Below are positions 36,910 to 49,322 of a DNA stretch of 64,000 bases, in pieces. Source of the DNA: Cryptomeria japonica (taxonomy: Eukaryota; Streptophyta; Pinopsida; Cupressales; Cupressaceae); assembly GCF_030272615.1 (NCBI RefSeq), contig NC_081406.1, positions 472,678,400 to 472,742,399 of the forward strand, written 5' to 3'. Position 1 is the stretch's first letter. The number at the start of each line of letters is the position of its first letter. A program made the position numbers and the translations under genes. The notes beneath the pieces were generated by a model. The model made no database searches, was not told the origin of the DNA, and worked only from the letters and a program-made list of their open reading frames with translations.

Positions 36910-38716
36910 TGTATTCACATAAATCTGTCCACTTAATTAAATGAATATTTAGTATTTATTTGATTATTTAACCATCAATCAATAATTAATTAAATTAATA
37001 TTTAATTAATTCATCTTAACCCTCTTCTCGTATTAATTAAATAAATTATTCAATTTATTTAATTTAATTCACTTCACCAAATTCAGACCATTAATTAAAT
37101 AAATAAATCATATTTGTTTAATTAAATCTTCTCTCACATTTAAATAAATTAATATTTATTTAAATCCCCCAAAATCCCATCTCTCACATTTAAATAAATT
37201 AACATTTATTTAAATCACCTTTATCCTCCACCCACTTGCATTTTCCTACAAATGCAAGTTGCACAACTATTTTAAATAAATAAATTATTTATTTAAAATC
37301 CTCTTTATCCTCACCCACTTGAAACCTTTAATGGTTTCCCTTAAAGTATTCAAACTTAATGGCTTCCTTCTAGAGTCTTCTCAATCCTTTAATGATTTCC
37401 CTTAAAGCCTTCAAACTTAATGGCTTCCTTCTAGAGTCTTTTCAAGCCTTTAATGGTTTTCCTTAAAGTCTTCAAACTTAATGGCTTCCTTCTAGAGTCT
37501 TCTTAAGCCTTTAATGGTTTCCCTCAAAGTCTTCAAGCATTTAATGCTTTATCTTCCTTTTTCTCATGTAAATAAATTAAGATTTATTTAACTAAAATCC
37601 AAAATTCACATTCACATTTAAATAAATTAATATTTATTTAAATATCTATCCAACGCAAATTACACCATTTAATTGAAATAAATGATTTTATTTCAATCGA
37701 AAATCCCAAAATTCCTCCCACTTGCATTCTCCTACAAATCCCACTTGCATGCCTAAATCCCTTCTAGATTCTTCTAATTCCTTCTAATTAGCCTAATCCT
37801 ATCCCAGTCATTGTCACATTCCTAAATAAAAGGAAGTCATTTCTCAAAAACCTCCAAAGTCTTCAATAACCATTAAAGACTTTATGTCTTCAAATGGTTA
37901 ACCTCTAAAGTCTTCCAAACCATTAAAGGCTATTACATAACCATTTATGGTTAACTCACCTTTTACCTTTGGTTAGAGACTTTACTCCAACTTAACCATC
38001 CTTTTGACTCATGGGTCTCTTCAAAGCATTTATTTCTTTGACTAAGGTAACCATTTAACCCTTGCACATTCATTTATCCCTTGGATAAAAGGAATATCCA
38101 TTAACCCAACCCCCTAGGGTAACCATCATGTCCCCTCAAGCATTCAATGCTCCTTATCTCTCATCTCAAGCCTCCTCATGGTGACACTTGTCAACATGGG
38201 ATTGGGTTAAAAGTCTCACATGGATTGAATATCTTTCAATCCTAACCCTTGTTAAGATTGCTCAATCTTAACCCTTCATTTCCCCATTTCTTCTATAAAT
38301 AGAACCCTTCTCCTCAAACAAAGAAGGAAGCATTAGAGTATAGTTGTTATACTGGCATTAGCATAGAGCTTTTTCATAGCATCACTATCTACACTTGCAT
38401 AACATTTGCTTATCATATTCAACCATCTTGAATCTCCATATGGCCTCCATGGCTAGTGCTAAAAGCTGAGAGCTACACTCATGTGGAACTTGGAGAGGAG
38501 AGAAACAAGGGAGGAGCAACTATGAGCATCTTGATTAGCATTTGGAGGAGTATAGTTTATCTATTCTATGTTTGTATGCTTTTTATTTCATGCTTAATAT
38601 CTCTCTTGATATGTCTGTTTAGGATAATCTTTTGTTGCTAACACTAACGTTTGTTTCTTGTGCTCTTGTGTGTGTTGCCATCAAACATATTTTCTAATCC
38701 TTTTTGCAGAGCATCA
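36910..38716 (+). repeat. Tat 3' LTR (1,807 bp)
   Basis: Starts TGTATTCACA and ends AGAGCATCA, followed by target duplication GTTAG. TATA box at 38294. It carries the same four-unit 61-bp array as the 5' LTR and differs from it by scattered substitutions and small indels. Confidence 0.9.
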
Positions 38717-38721
38717 GTTAG

Positions 38722-39138
38722 TAATTAATAATTGGCATTTATTAGCTAGTTAATTAATTAATTATGAATAATTAATTAATATTTATCTCTATGCATAATG
38801 CAAACTAGGAAAATCAAGCTATGTTTAGAATTTCGAGAGTTTCATGCATTAATTAGTCTATTATGCTTTTTGTGCATACATGACTGATTCATGCATTCTA
38901 TTTTAACTTTCAATGTATCTTGTAGACTCCACCATTTAGGATTTCTATATTTAGAGTTAGATTTCTTTATAAGGATGTCACATCCTTCATTGTAATTAAG
39001 CAATTTCAAAGCAATACATTCAATTATTGTTAATTTTCTTCAATTCTCTTTGCTCTTCAATTTTATGTTATTGTGTGGTAGGTATTCTTTCTGAAGATAA
39101 CTGGGCTTGTGGGATTCGCATTTTACGAATTCTAACAT
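38722..39138 (+). repeat. 5' LTR of the mini-element, right piece
   Basis: The remaining 417 bases of the split LTR, ending ...CTAACA directly before the primer site. Near-identical to the matching part of 40563-41057. Confidence 0.85.
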
Positions 39139-39151
39139 GGTATCAAAGCTC
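39139..39151 (+). promoter_or_regulatory. Primer-binding site of the mini-element
   Basis: TGGTATCAAAGCT directly after the 5' LTR, one base different from the initiator-Met tRNA site of Copia elements. Confidence 0.8.
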
Positions 39152-40562
39152 TTGATCTGAAGATTCTTGTTCGCTTTTTTGGAGATTATTTGCATTTACA
39201 CATCAAATTGTCCATCTTGGGTTAATTTGGTGCTCACCATCAGTTCCAGAAGGCTCGAGAAAGTCAGGATCGCCTTTTGTTTCACTTAAATCTGATATAT
39301 AGAGTCTATTTTGCAAGGGTTCGAAGTTTGAGGGTTTTCTCTGTTCTAGAGGGTACCCAAAAATTTGGATCTTTTTGGGCCCAAAAGGACCCCATGGTTG
39401 GATTCAGAAGGCTGATTTGATGAATTTTGATATATAATTTGCCTATTTTCGGCATCAAGAGCATTTGGGGCATGACTTTTTCATTGGCATGCTTTTCGAG
39501 GCATTTTAAAAAAGATTTTGATTTTCAGTTGTTGAAATCAGCATGACATCATGCTGAAGTCAACAGTATAGTCAGCATGCATGACCCTTGTTTGACCCTC
39601 TTTGTGCCCTAAAAGAGGTTTTTTTTGGTTTGGCCATAACTTGGTCATACGAAGTTGAAATTTGGCAAACCATATACTGTTGGAAAGCTCTTTTTGAGCT
39701 CTATCCAGAGATGGAGGTATATTTTTCTGATTTTTTCATTTTGGAAGTTTTTTTGCTAGTTGAAATCAGAAGTTGCAGTTTGCACTCTTGGGGGCATATC
39801 TTGTGCATCCGGACTTCATTTTTTGCAAACGAGATATCGTAGGAAAGGTGATTCAGATATCTATCTAGATATTAGGTCCATTTTGGCAGATAGCTTTCCA
39901 GCCCACTATCTCTTCTTGCCAAAGTATTAATCAGTGACTTCCTGGCCCTATTCTACCCTCCTGTGATCAGAGCTCCATCTTTTTGGCACAGATCTCTATT
40001 TATTTATTTTCATGGAGAATAGCATTCATATTCTCAGTACCTATCATACCTCTCCCTTGTTATCATTATGGGGGGGTTTCTACTATTGTTGCTAATGCAT
40101 CCTTGGTTTTGCATTGGAGTGTTCTTTGTATTCAGTACTTGTTCCTTTGTACTAAGAGATGCAGGGCCATTTACCCATGCATTGTCTATGAGATGGAGCA
40201 CTTACGTATTTATTCCTATGTACTATGAGATGCATCACGATCATTTACCCATGCATTGTCGGTGAGATGAAATACTTACCATATCGACACTCTTGCATTC
40301 CTATTTCCAGAAGTTCTTTGTTCAGCATCATAACAGTCTTTCTATGACAGTGTTTGCGGCTTCTTCATGCTTTTTTTTGTTTCTCTTTTGGAGAGGAGTT
40401 TTGTTCCCATTCAGGGTTTTCTCCTTTGTTCTATTTCTGAGAAACTTGCATGTTTGTTCATGGGTACCTCATCAAGATTTAGGCCGAGACTCATCATACA
40501 TTCATCTTTGTATGCTTTTTCCTATATCTTTGCCTCTCTTTCATTTATGCATTCAGGAGGGG
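39152..40562 (+). other. Non-coding interior of the mini-element
   Basis: T-rich sequence with only short F/L/S-rich frames. Phrases such as 'gccataacttggtcatacga' resemble leader sequence, not gag or pol. AGGAGGGG at 40555-40562 is the polypurine tract. Confidence 0.7.
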
Positions 40563-41057
40563 TGTTGGAATAAATAATTCATATATTAATTATTCATTTA
40601 ATTGCATTAATTCGCTAAATAATCGATGCCTTTGTTAGTAATTAATTATTGGCATTTACTAGTTAGTTAATTAATTAATTAATTATGAATAATTAATTAA
40701 TATTTATCTCCATGCATAATGCAAACTAGGAAAAGCAAGCTGTGTTTAGAATTTCGAGAGTTTCATGCATTAATTAGTCTATTATGCTTTTTGTGCATAC
40801 ATGATTAATTCATGCATTCTATTTTAACTTTTAATCTATTTTGTAGACTCCACCATTTAGATTTCTATCTTTAGAGTTAGATTTCTTTATAAGGATGTCA
40901 TATCCTTCATTGTAATTAAGCAATTTCAAAGCAATACATTCAATTATTGTTAATTGTCTTCATTTTTCTTTGCTATTCAATTTTCTCTTACTGTGTGACA
41001 GGTATTCTTGTAGAAGATAACTGGGCTTGTGGGATTAGCATTTCATGAATTCTAATA
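40563..41057 (+). repeat. 3' LTR of the mini-element (495 bp)
   Basis: Starts TGTTGGAATAAATAATTC and ends GAATTCTAATA, then target duplication TATAT. Uninterrupted copy of the LTR that the Tat element split. Confidence 0.85.
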
Positions 41058-41062
41058 TATAT

Positions 41063-43104
41063 AACAATGATTGTAAATAATGCATTATTAAGGTTTGTCG
41101 TGTTGAAAAATGAGCATGATAATTCTATAAGTTAGAGAATGTTGAATAATAATGTTGCCTCTAACATGGGCAAAAGATGGTGGTGATACCCTTAAAGACT
41201 AGAAAAAATTATTAAGAACGATGGTAGGAAGTCATGATAAAATAAAAGCTTGATTCTCTTGAATAAAAAGATATGATTGAGAAAGCAGATTATGTAAAGA
41301 GGGAGTGTGATGCTTTTGGATGGGAGGTCTTGATGCTCCCCAATATAATGGGGGAATCATGATGCTTCTAATCGACAATGCTCAATACCTTCAATACAAT
41401 CAAATGGAACAAGTGCAATAATGTATGATGTAAGAATGCAAGATTGTATTGAATTAGAGGTCTCTCACAAGAAAGATATAATGTTGTATTGAATAAGAGA
41501 CCTCTCATGAGAAAGATAATGTGATAAGGTGTAAAAAATTGTAAAGGGGAAGACGATAACCTAACATTGACAAATACGACAAAAATGGCACTAGGGTTAA
41601 AGGTAGGATGCATGATGCCCCCAAATATAACATGAAGGTTGCATTGACGTAAGAATGGTCATAGTGTAATAATTGAATAAGATGGTCCTAAATAACCTAA
41701 AAAATACAATAAAAGTTGTGCAATACACAATAATGCAAATCATGTTGATTAGATAAGTTTGAAAGCACATATGTGAATAAGATGTGATTGTGAAAGAACA
41801 TGAAATTGTTTCTTTGTCTATTAAGAATGTCTTAAATTCCTAGAAAGATAAATCAGTAAATAGAAATGACACATGACATGAATGATAAAGTTGATGATAA
41901 ATTTGAACATGTGTGGGCTCAAGTTATGGATGTATATAGATGAGCACCATAACTCAAAATTTTCCTTAAAAATATGTCATATGTCAAAAGTGTTATCTGT
42001 GTAAGAAAAGGGTTGTCATAAATGCACTGTGAATGAAAAAAGTGCTCCAGTGCTTGTAATTTAAATGCCAATGTGAATAATGAATGACATCATGAGTATG
42101 ATCACAAATTTTTACTCAACTATAAAGGGGAGGGTTAATACTGAAATGCCACTTTCATTTATGCAATCATCCTCACAAAATTAGTACATTTCAAGCTCTA
42201 GAGGTATCTTGCAATTGTATGATGGTGGTTTGATGAATTAATATGCCTACTAGGGGAAAGGGGCCAAATTACATTTCACGTTCCAATAACTATTTAATGG
42301 ATTTCACTAATTGAAAGCCTAATGAAAAGTCATCTGGTGGGCCAATGGCCACCCATTGGTAGTTGGAAAAAAATTAGTAATTAGACTGATTGTGCAATTT
42401 TATTGGTATCAATAGTGCACGATTAGTGGGACATTTGTGCATAGTTATTAGATTAGTTGTGCAAATTTTGTGGTGGTCAAAGAAAATGGTTAACAAGGCA
42501 CTACAAAATATGTATTGGACGTCAACTCAAAATGACCACTTTTGACCCTTGCATGCATAAAGAATCCCATCATGCTCATTGTAACTACCCAAAACTTAGA
42601 ACAATAGCTATAAGTACTCAAGTCACATACAAAAAAAACAAAAAGAATAGTCAAAATCCAATGTACCATTTAGAACTTGAAGATGCACGACATTAAATTT
42701 TGATGTCTCATTTGCATATGAGTAAAAATTGAGTATGGTGAGGTTTTAACCACATAAATCACCTAGACATCCTAAAGTTGCCATTTTTTTTTTTTTTGTA
42801 ATGTTCAAATTTTTCACTTGTGAATATGATTTTATTGTCGTTGATTTTGGCAACCCATGGATTCATCCAACATACTAGTCCTCAAGATGCATACTTGTCT
42901 CGTGGACTCATCCTAGGCTATGATGTACTAGCATGCAATTCAAAATTTTTGAATTTTATTTTTAGCATTTGGATGCATTAAATGCCATTTCCACTCTTGC
43001 TTTTATATTCACATATATAGATTTGCAAGATTCTAAGAAACCTATATTTGACTAGTCTACACATGCATAGATTGGGCACTCCTAGAGGCCATAGGTCTCA
43101 TATC
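41063..43104. other. Intergenic DNA, no recognisable gene
   Basis: Short frames only. A duplicated 'gacctctcatgagaaagata'-like segment occurs near 41460-41515, and there is a T run at 42785-42800. Confidence 0.6.
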
Positions 43105-43119
43105 CATGGTTACATTGTT

Positions 43120-44794
43120 TTTGATTAAAAAGCGACGTTAACTAGGGTGGCAACCCTTTAACATAGTCAAAGACTATCCAAAAGAAAATCCCGCAAGAAG
43201 AAATAAAACTACAACACTTAGGATCAATCCCTGAACAAACAAGATGTCTAACCTACAACAACCCAACCCTTACTCAAGGAGGGGAATAGACACTTGAGCC
43301 TTGGCAAGGAGGGGTATGGGGGGACGGGGAGGATTTCCCCTTCCGCTTGTGACAAACTATAGTCCAGACAATACTGTCATTAGGATCATCAAGAGAATGA
43401 TCAAGCATTAAGGAACCCGCTTGGAATCCATTAGTAGAACCCACTAAGTGCGGCAATAGGACGACAACCGACTGCTATAGAACAAAAGGGGAAACAATAC
43501 CAAGTTGCTACAGAGGAACGACATCAGGAGCAAAATAATTTAGTGTAGGGCGGAGCTGCAAGTCAAAGGCAATGAGAGTTGAATCCCCCAGGGTGGGTAG
43601 AGCCAAAACAGTGGAATCGACCGCTACATCAACAACATTAAGAGGCGACTCAACCTCTTGAGAGGAGTTGTCCGAATTAGGGTCAACAATATAAATGGTC
43701 AAATGATTAGTAGTAGCATCCTTCCACGAAGTAGCAACACCTTTGTGGCATGAGATAGAGCAGTTCGAAGCAAGATGACCTATAAAGAAACATTTTCAAC
43801 AGCGAAAGGGGAGGCCCTCAAAATCCAATGGTTGTGTCCAAGGTCGATCCCCAACCATGATAACCACATCTCCCGAGAGAGGCGAGGAGATCTCAATATC
43901 AACTAAAATTCAAGCAAATCTAGTGTGGTCCATTGAAGACGTAAGATCAACGACCTTTAAGAAATGACCAATAGAGTTACCCATAGCCTCATGACAAGAA
44001 TGCTCCCAAAAATGAAGAGGGAGATTTGGAAGGCGAACCTAAAATGGACGCACATTAAGAGGTTTAGTGTGAGGGTTAAAGGAAGTCGTCCAAGGCTTAA
44101 CAAAGAGGGAATGCACTCCCTTAGCCCACAAATTTCCCAAAACTAAATCCCGATCAGCCAAAGATGTAAAAGAAACAATGAAAATGCCTTTAGCACAAGG
44201 AAAAAGATCAATATTATGAGCCACCAAAGGCCTCCAAGAGTCACTCAACCAATGATGGAGGTCTGATAGTGAAGGACAAAGCCCAAAGAATTTGCACACT
44301 AAAGAACAATGTTGGTAGAACCCAATATTGTCCACCAAATCTTGACCACAAACCGTCATAGGGGAGGATTTGACACAGGGAAGAGGAGGAACCCCCTTGG
44401 AGGGTTGACATCAGATCTGGCCACATGAGAAAAACTACGCCTGCCAGTAAAGGAAGGTCTGGGCAGGACCTTAGCACCTAGAGATCCTGTAGCAGCTGGC
44501 TGACAAGCATCATCTAGAGAGTCAACACAAGCAAATCTCCCCGAAAGAGGAACCATGGGTGGAGGAGGGCACGAACTAGCACCAGTACCCATGACATCAT
44601 TCATAGTAGAGACACCCACAAAACCCTCAGGGGAGGGGGCATGCAAGCCACCCACACCAGTAGCGTCCCCACCAAGGAGGGGATCCATGATAGGAGTAGC
44701 CACTGTAGAAGGTTTCGCACATGACGGAGAGACGTTGTAGACAAGGTCGACATAAACAATTTTTGAAATTGCCTTTTGAATGGGATCCAGGAGA
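43120..44794 (-). mobile_element. ORF1-only L1-type LINE with 15-bp target duplication
   Basis: CATGGTTACATTGTT occurs at 43105-43119 and 44795-44809, a perfect 15-bp target duplication. On the minus strand the insert runs 5' leader of about 100 bases, ORF1 (DUF4283 plus zinc knuckle), stop, about 150 bases of 3' sequence and a short A-rich end (TTTTTAATCAAAA). ORF2 (endonuclease and RT) is completely absent, although both ends and the duplication are present. Ordinary LINE truncation removes the 5' end and keeps ORF2's 3' part; here the reverse is seen, so this is either a half-LINE moved in trans or a copy with an internal ORF2 deletion. Confidence 0.75.
43274..44703 (-). pseudogene. LINE ORF1 (DUF4283 and CCHC zinc knuckle)
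   Basis: The N-terminal part (to about 44360) is Pro/Gly/Ser-rich with SFSHVARSD. A frameshift near 44360 leads into the DUF4283 domain: FYQHCSLVCKFFGL, WLSDSWRPLVAHNIDL, KGIFIVSFTSLADRDLVLG and GVHSLFVKPWTTSFNP. The same frame continues to 43274 with in-frame stops at about 44040, 43910, 43795 and 43509. The knuckle near 43755-43800 is C-x2-C-x4-H-x4-C, with a TGA between the first two Cys. ORF1 proteins coat LINE RNA. The stops are all explicable as C-to-T or G-to-A changes of Trp, Arg or Gln codons. Confidence 0.75.
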
Positions 44795-44809
44795 CATGGT
44801 TACATTGTT

Positions 44810-47800
44810 GACTATACACTGTGATATTTGTATGCTCATTGCACTCACTAAGTGGTGATACCCACACACCACCACATTTCACCTCTATATTGATGAGACA
44901 AGAGTGATAATTGAAGATTTTGTTCATTCCAATTGGGGCTAGGAGAGTGGATGCCCACAAGACCACCCTACAACAATATTGAGAGCCTTATTAGTGGTGC
45001 ATGGGAGGGTGGGCTACCAATAGTTTGGTGTATAATTTATTGAAATCTTGATGGGTATGTCTAAGGGGTACAAGTGGTTATTATTTAGTTTTGGTTTATT
45101 CATTCTTTTGATAGACAACACTCGCACATAGCCTATAGTCTCATACAATTATGTTGAAAGACAACAAAGTAAGATATAATATTTACACGGGGTCATTGTT
45201 TTGTCATCTCTACAACAATCTCCACATGTTTGTCAGTGAGGGAGCTATTTTTTTATGAGAAACAACATTACTCTAGGGTTGGGTCTATGAGCATATAAAT
45301 GTGTGATGTGCCTACAACTATCACTAAGAATAACAAGGGCACAAGTAGTATTAATGGCTTGATGAGACACCACAATAATCAATCGCTACAAAGAGGATAG
45401 GAAATTTAGAGCACAAACAAAACTTCAATAAATTTTTGACAAGCATCACTTAGAGGCCATACAAACAGTTGTTGATGGACATTGATGATAGATACTAGCT
45501 AGATTAGACTAGGTACTCCAAGTGGATGTATATTAGATGTTGTAAAGTGATGCAATTAAGCTATTATGAGCTATTGCTACATCAATTGAGAGTCAAAGAA
45601 GTCTAGGATGACACAAAATGTCAAGTGGATGACCAAATGGGGCATTCACTTAAGTATGTGCCAAATAATAACAAAAAAAAAATGCCTTTGTTATATATAA
45701 ATTTTTCAAGTTCACATGGGAGAACAAATTAAGAAAAAAGTAACATTATCTTGACATATTTGACCCGACTTATGATCATCATGTGGAGAGAAAATATTCT
45801 TATAGCTCAATTGAGAACTATCTCACACCAAAAGGAAGAGAGAGCTTGTTTATTTTAAATGGCAGAAGAAGTTGAATCTAAGAAACACTTTATTCTTGAA
45901 TGTGAAGCTTAATATGATATGCAAGCCAAGTATGTAGACACTTTAGTAACCACTTGACTACCATATATGTTCAAAGAGTATATAGTTAGCAAAATAGGAA
46001 AGCTCATTGTCAAGCTTCTTAATAGTTGTACAAATTTAAAAGCTAGAAAGTTAAGATGTACTGTACCATAAACTATCTTTAATCTCATGAATATTAAAAT
46101 TATTCCATTCTATTTTATTTTTTGAACTTTGTGAAAAGATGCAATTCAAATGGATACTTTATAAATGACATCATAGATCAGCAAGTGGACACAAGTTATG
46201 CGGAGGACTTCTAATAGAGGTTGCAAATAAGGATTATGCACATGGTGGGAGAGAGAGGGGTTATCCTCTTCTATCCTCTGTAGTTGCACATGCAGCAGGA
46301 GGATTTGATCCACAAAGTGAATTCAATAAACATCACCCCTAATAATAGGTATCCCCGAGGATGCTGACTGGTGTAATAGCCATGATATTGCGTTTAAATT
46401 CATCTTTGTTTTACGATCATCTATAAATATGTGGTTAAGAAAAGATGTGATGATGTAGGGAGTGTAGCCGAGTGATTAGCACTCATCGCTTACTACAAAG
46501 ACTCTGAGCAATGCTATCAACAAAGTAGACAATGCGTGATCATGTACATGCTAGAAATTTGGTCCACATTATGACTGTGATGGCATATTGATACGCGAGA
46601 GGATCATTAGGACCACCTCTCCATAGGGATAGTCTGAAAGTATATGTTCGTGTATATATGGATTTTAACAATTGATGTATATTTGTTCGTGTATATATGA
46701 ATTTTAACAATTGATGTATATATCTGATCATTTAAATCATGAGACACACTTTATTTAAATTCTGTGTTTGACTACCATGATGTTAAAGTTTACATGTTAA
46801 ATTTTACATTTTCTCTTACATGCGCATGTTATCGTTTATTTTCTTTATGTATATGTGTAAGATGTGATGTGGTTAATGTCACGTATGTTATCTAATGGAT
46901 CAAGGGTCTATAAGGGGTCTCAACAAGATTTATTAAGATTAGGATCAATGTCAAAGGATCAATGGTCGTATGATGAACAAGTCTACCTCTAATTGATTAA
47001 ACAATCTTTTATTGCATATTAAGACTAGATCTATTATCAACTAAAGAATTGTTTGAAGTGGAATTTGTTTATCTTGAAATAGTATATCAGAAGTAAGTGT
47101 ATGGTTAGTAGACTCTATTAATGATGTAATTAATTATGGATTACTATCACATCTAACTTATATCTTCTCTAAAGCCTTTTGCATAACATATTTATAAAAA
47201 TGTATGTTTACACTAATTCCCATAGAGATATCTTAGCACGAGCTCTTCATATTTGTTGAAAGATATCATACTTTTTTTCAAACAAAACTTGAGGCATAAG
47301 GGGATAAATCAAGGGTACTAGTAGGTAGGATAGGTGGTGCTAAATTGATATGTCCTCTTCCCAACCTTTGATGAGTATGCCCTAAAAGATTATAAACATG
47401 TGAAAAAAGGGTGACATGAAAGGTAGGTATATGAAACACATAAAGAATATTAATAGATGGATGAGGATAAAAACCATAAACTAGGAGGAGCCATCTCTAA
47501 GTCCATATTATTCTAATGTAAATTGGGTTTAAAAAATGCAATAAAGATATTGAACAAGCTAAAAAATATGTGTAGAGAAAGAAAAGGCTCTACCACTTAG
47601 GTATACTATAAACTTAAAAAGCAAAAAAATATCATATACATGCTTATAATTAACAAACAAGAATTACTTCATGTCTAAAGTGATGGGGAGTGTCTCACAA
47701 AAGAGTTGCTCCTTTGAATAATAGGTGGGCAAAGATGTTTTAGTGGGTTTCCAACCTTGTTCACACCCTACTCTTGTCTGATCTTAAATCAAACAACTGA

Positions 47801-48346
47801 ACTCCTTTGGAGTGCTCCCTATCAACTTGTTGCTCCCGTTTCTCACAAGCATAGCTGGGATTCACTAGTGTAAATCCAACCTTCAAGTTTCCAAATCTCT
47901 AACATACACTTGAAAGAGTCTCAGTGGGTGTAGAGAAGGTGTTTCAATGCCATTCACATGGTTCTTTGTTTGGTTTCTCTCCATTTTCCCATCGCTTCCT
48001 CCTTTTCCTATTTTCTAGGCCTAGTAGCCCTAAGAGCCCCTATTAGCCCTCCCTTCACGGTTTTTGTGCAATTGCTAAGAAAAATCCCAAAATATCTCCT
48101 AAGAGCCTTAGTGATCCGAATACCCTTTTGGACAAACTTTTGGACTTAGTAGGTTAGGCTAGCTGGTACGACGGTATAGGTACGAACCCCAAAAATGGCT
48201 CTTTTTGAGGGTTTAAGGGTTGCCAGTCTTCTCCAATAGGGTTTATTATTTTCTACACCCTGTCATACCTCCCTACTTCTTCTGAAACTCCATTAGAATT
48301 CATTCTTTCATTCCAAACACTTGGCACATCCACATTTTATCTCCCC
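44810..48346. other. Intergenic DNA, no supported gene
   Basis: AT-rich with short frames. A two-copy 39-bp repeat (TGTTCGTGTATATATG at 46645 and 46684) is the only clear structure. A tRNA A-box-like TAGCCGAGTGATTAGC near 46468 lacks a B box. Confidence 0.55.
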
Positions 48347-49300
48347 TGTAAGCAATGACAAAAATAACAGTCATATCCCTAGTCGGGCTATGGCAGAGCT
48401 AGCCTAGGATATGATGACAAATGGTTTCCAAGCAACCTCCAGGACACTACAAAGAATATATATATATATATTATTCACAGGTTCCATGACTTGAATCCCA
48501 AGGTCCGTTGAACAAACTCAATGGGATTTCAAGTTGGAACCATGTCTAGGGTCTTAAACCCTTGCTCAAACCGAGAGCAGTGCAGTAGAAAAGAATTTGT
48601 AAACACACACTAAACCTGCATTAAGAAAGTATAGAACCACTTCCTGAGCACCACAACAACATACACTAAACCACCATGAAAATACAATACCAATATCAGA
48701 TCATCTTGTACAGACTGCTATAGCCAAATTTGGAAATCTCAAGTAAAACCTAGAAATTGCCTTCAATTTTATTCAAAATCTGATCATGAAATTACCAAAC
48801 CGTTTACAATCATGGAAAAAGAATTTTATATTCCTCCTTTTTCATAACCAACCTCCCATCAGTTTCCTAACCACCGATTTGATCAAATTTAAAAAGTTGC
48901 TCAAAAAGTTGCAAAAAGTTGTCAAGCAACAATGACAACTTTTGCTCCAATTTGCATTTTTGCAACTTATGCATTTCTATTCATTCTAAACCCCCTAGGA
49001 TGGTTTCCTAACATAAAACTAACATGAACAAATTCCTAATTAGGCCTTACAAAGAGTTTTACATTATAATGCAAAATAATGCCATTTTTGGCTTACAAGG
49101 GCACATTGGCCAAAACTGAGAAAACAAGAAAACTCTGGTAACAAACACTCTTCAAATCACTCTGAAACACACTTGTGGACCTATAAATGGTCCATTATTC
49201 CTTCATTTATCCCAAACACGATCAATCTCTCCAAAATTTTAAAAATGCACCAATAAAACTAGGTGCTCCTGCACCAATAAAACTAGGTGCTCATGCACCA
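48347..49300 (-). repeat. Chromovirus 3' LTR (about 0.95 kb)
   Basis: On the minus strand it starts TGGTGCATGAGCACC directly after the polypurine tract. A GGAATATAAAATTC TATA-like box and an AATAAA signal follow. The end near 48347 (...GCTTACA) is inferred. The first 46 bases hold two tandem copies of a small hairpin, GGTGCTC(A/C)TGCACC. Confidence 0.5.
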
Positions 49301-49301
49301 T

Positions 49302-49311
49302 ACTCCCCCAA
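49302..49311 (-). promoter_or_regulatory. Chromovirus polypurine tract
   Basis: Minus-strand TTGGGGGAGT immediately upstream of the LTR start. Confidence 0.65.
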
Positions 49312-49322
49312 TGACAAAGAAG

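Larger units (their letters stand above)
21327..38716 (+). mobile_element. Ty3/Gypsy retrotransposon, Tat lineage, dual RNase H
   Basis: 17,390 bp bounded by LTRs of 1,785 bp (21327-23111) and 1,807 bp (36910-38716). A 5-bp duplication GTTAG lies at 21322-21326 and 38717-38721. The order is LTR, primer-binding site, 2.7 kb leader, gag, protease, G-patch linker, RT, RNase H, a second (archaeal-type) RNase H, integrase, long 3' untranslated part, polypurine tract, LTR. A second RNase H between the normal one and integrase, without a chromodomain, is diagnostic of the Tat/Ogre group. Every coding part has stops or frameshifts. The integrase has lost one catalytic Asp, and a solo LTR interrupts pol, so this copy is dead. 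The size is within the range of this giant-element group. Confidence 0.9.
21251..41057 (+). mobile_element. Non-autonomous Copia-type mini-element (LARD/TRIM-like), split by a Tat element
   Basis: The left LTR is 21251-21326 plus 38722-39138 (493 bp without the insert); the right LTR is 40563-41057 (495 bp). Both begin TGGTGGAATAAATAATT or TGTTGGAATAAATAATT and end GAATTCTAA(C/T)A. A 5-bp target duplication TATAT sits at 21246-21250 and 41058-41062. The primer site TGGTATCAAAGC follows the left LTR at 39139, and AGGAGGGG precedes the right LTR. Once the 17.4 kb Tat insertion and its duplicated GTTAG are removed, the element is about 2.4 kb with a 1.4 kb interior. No gag, PR, RT, RNase H or IN motif is visible in the interior. 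It was evidently moved by proteins from another Copia element. Confidence 0.85.

Noticed and set aside
42457-42696. Possible BED-type zinc finger (CKFCGG... H) of a hAT transposase
   Set aside because: Only the first CxxC and one His fit; the rest has no transposase features and no neighbouring coding support.
45780-46070. Possible decayed non-LTR RT C-terminal tail (KHFILECEA...)
   Set aside because: A short stretch resembles LINE tails, but stops, frame changes and lack of any upstream RT motif make it too weak to annotate.
46455-46520. tRNA gene or tRNA-derived SINE head
   Set aside because: There is an A-box-like TAGCCGAGTGATTAGC, but no B box (GGTTCRA) at the right distance and no cloverleaf.
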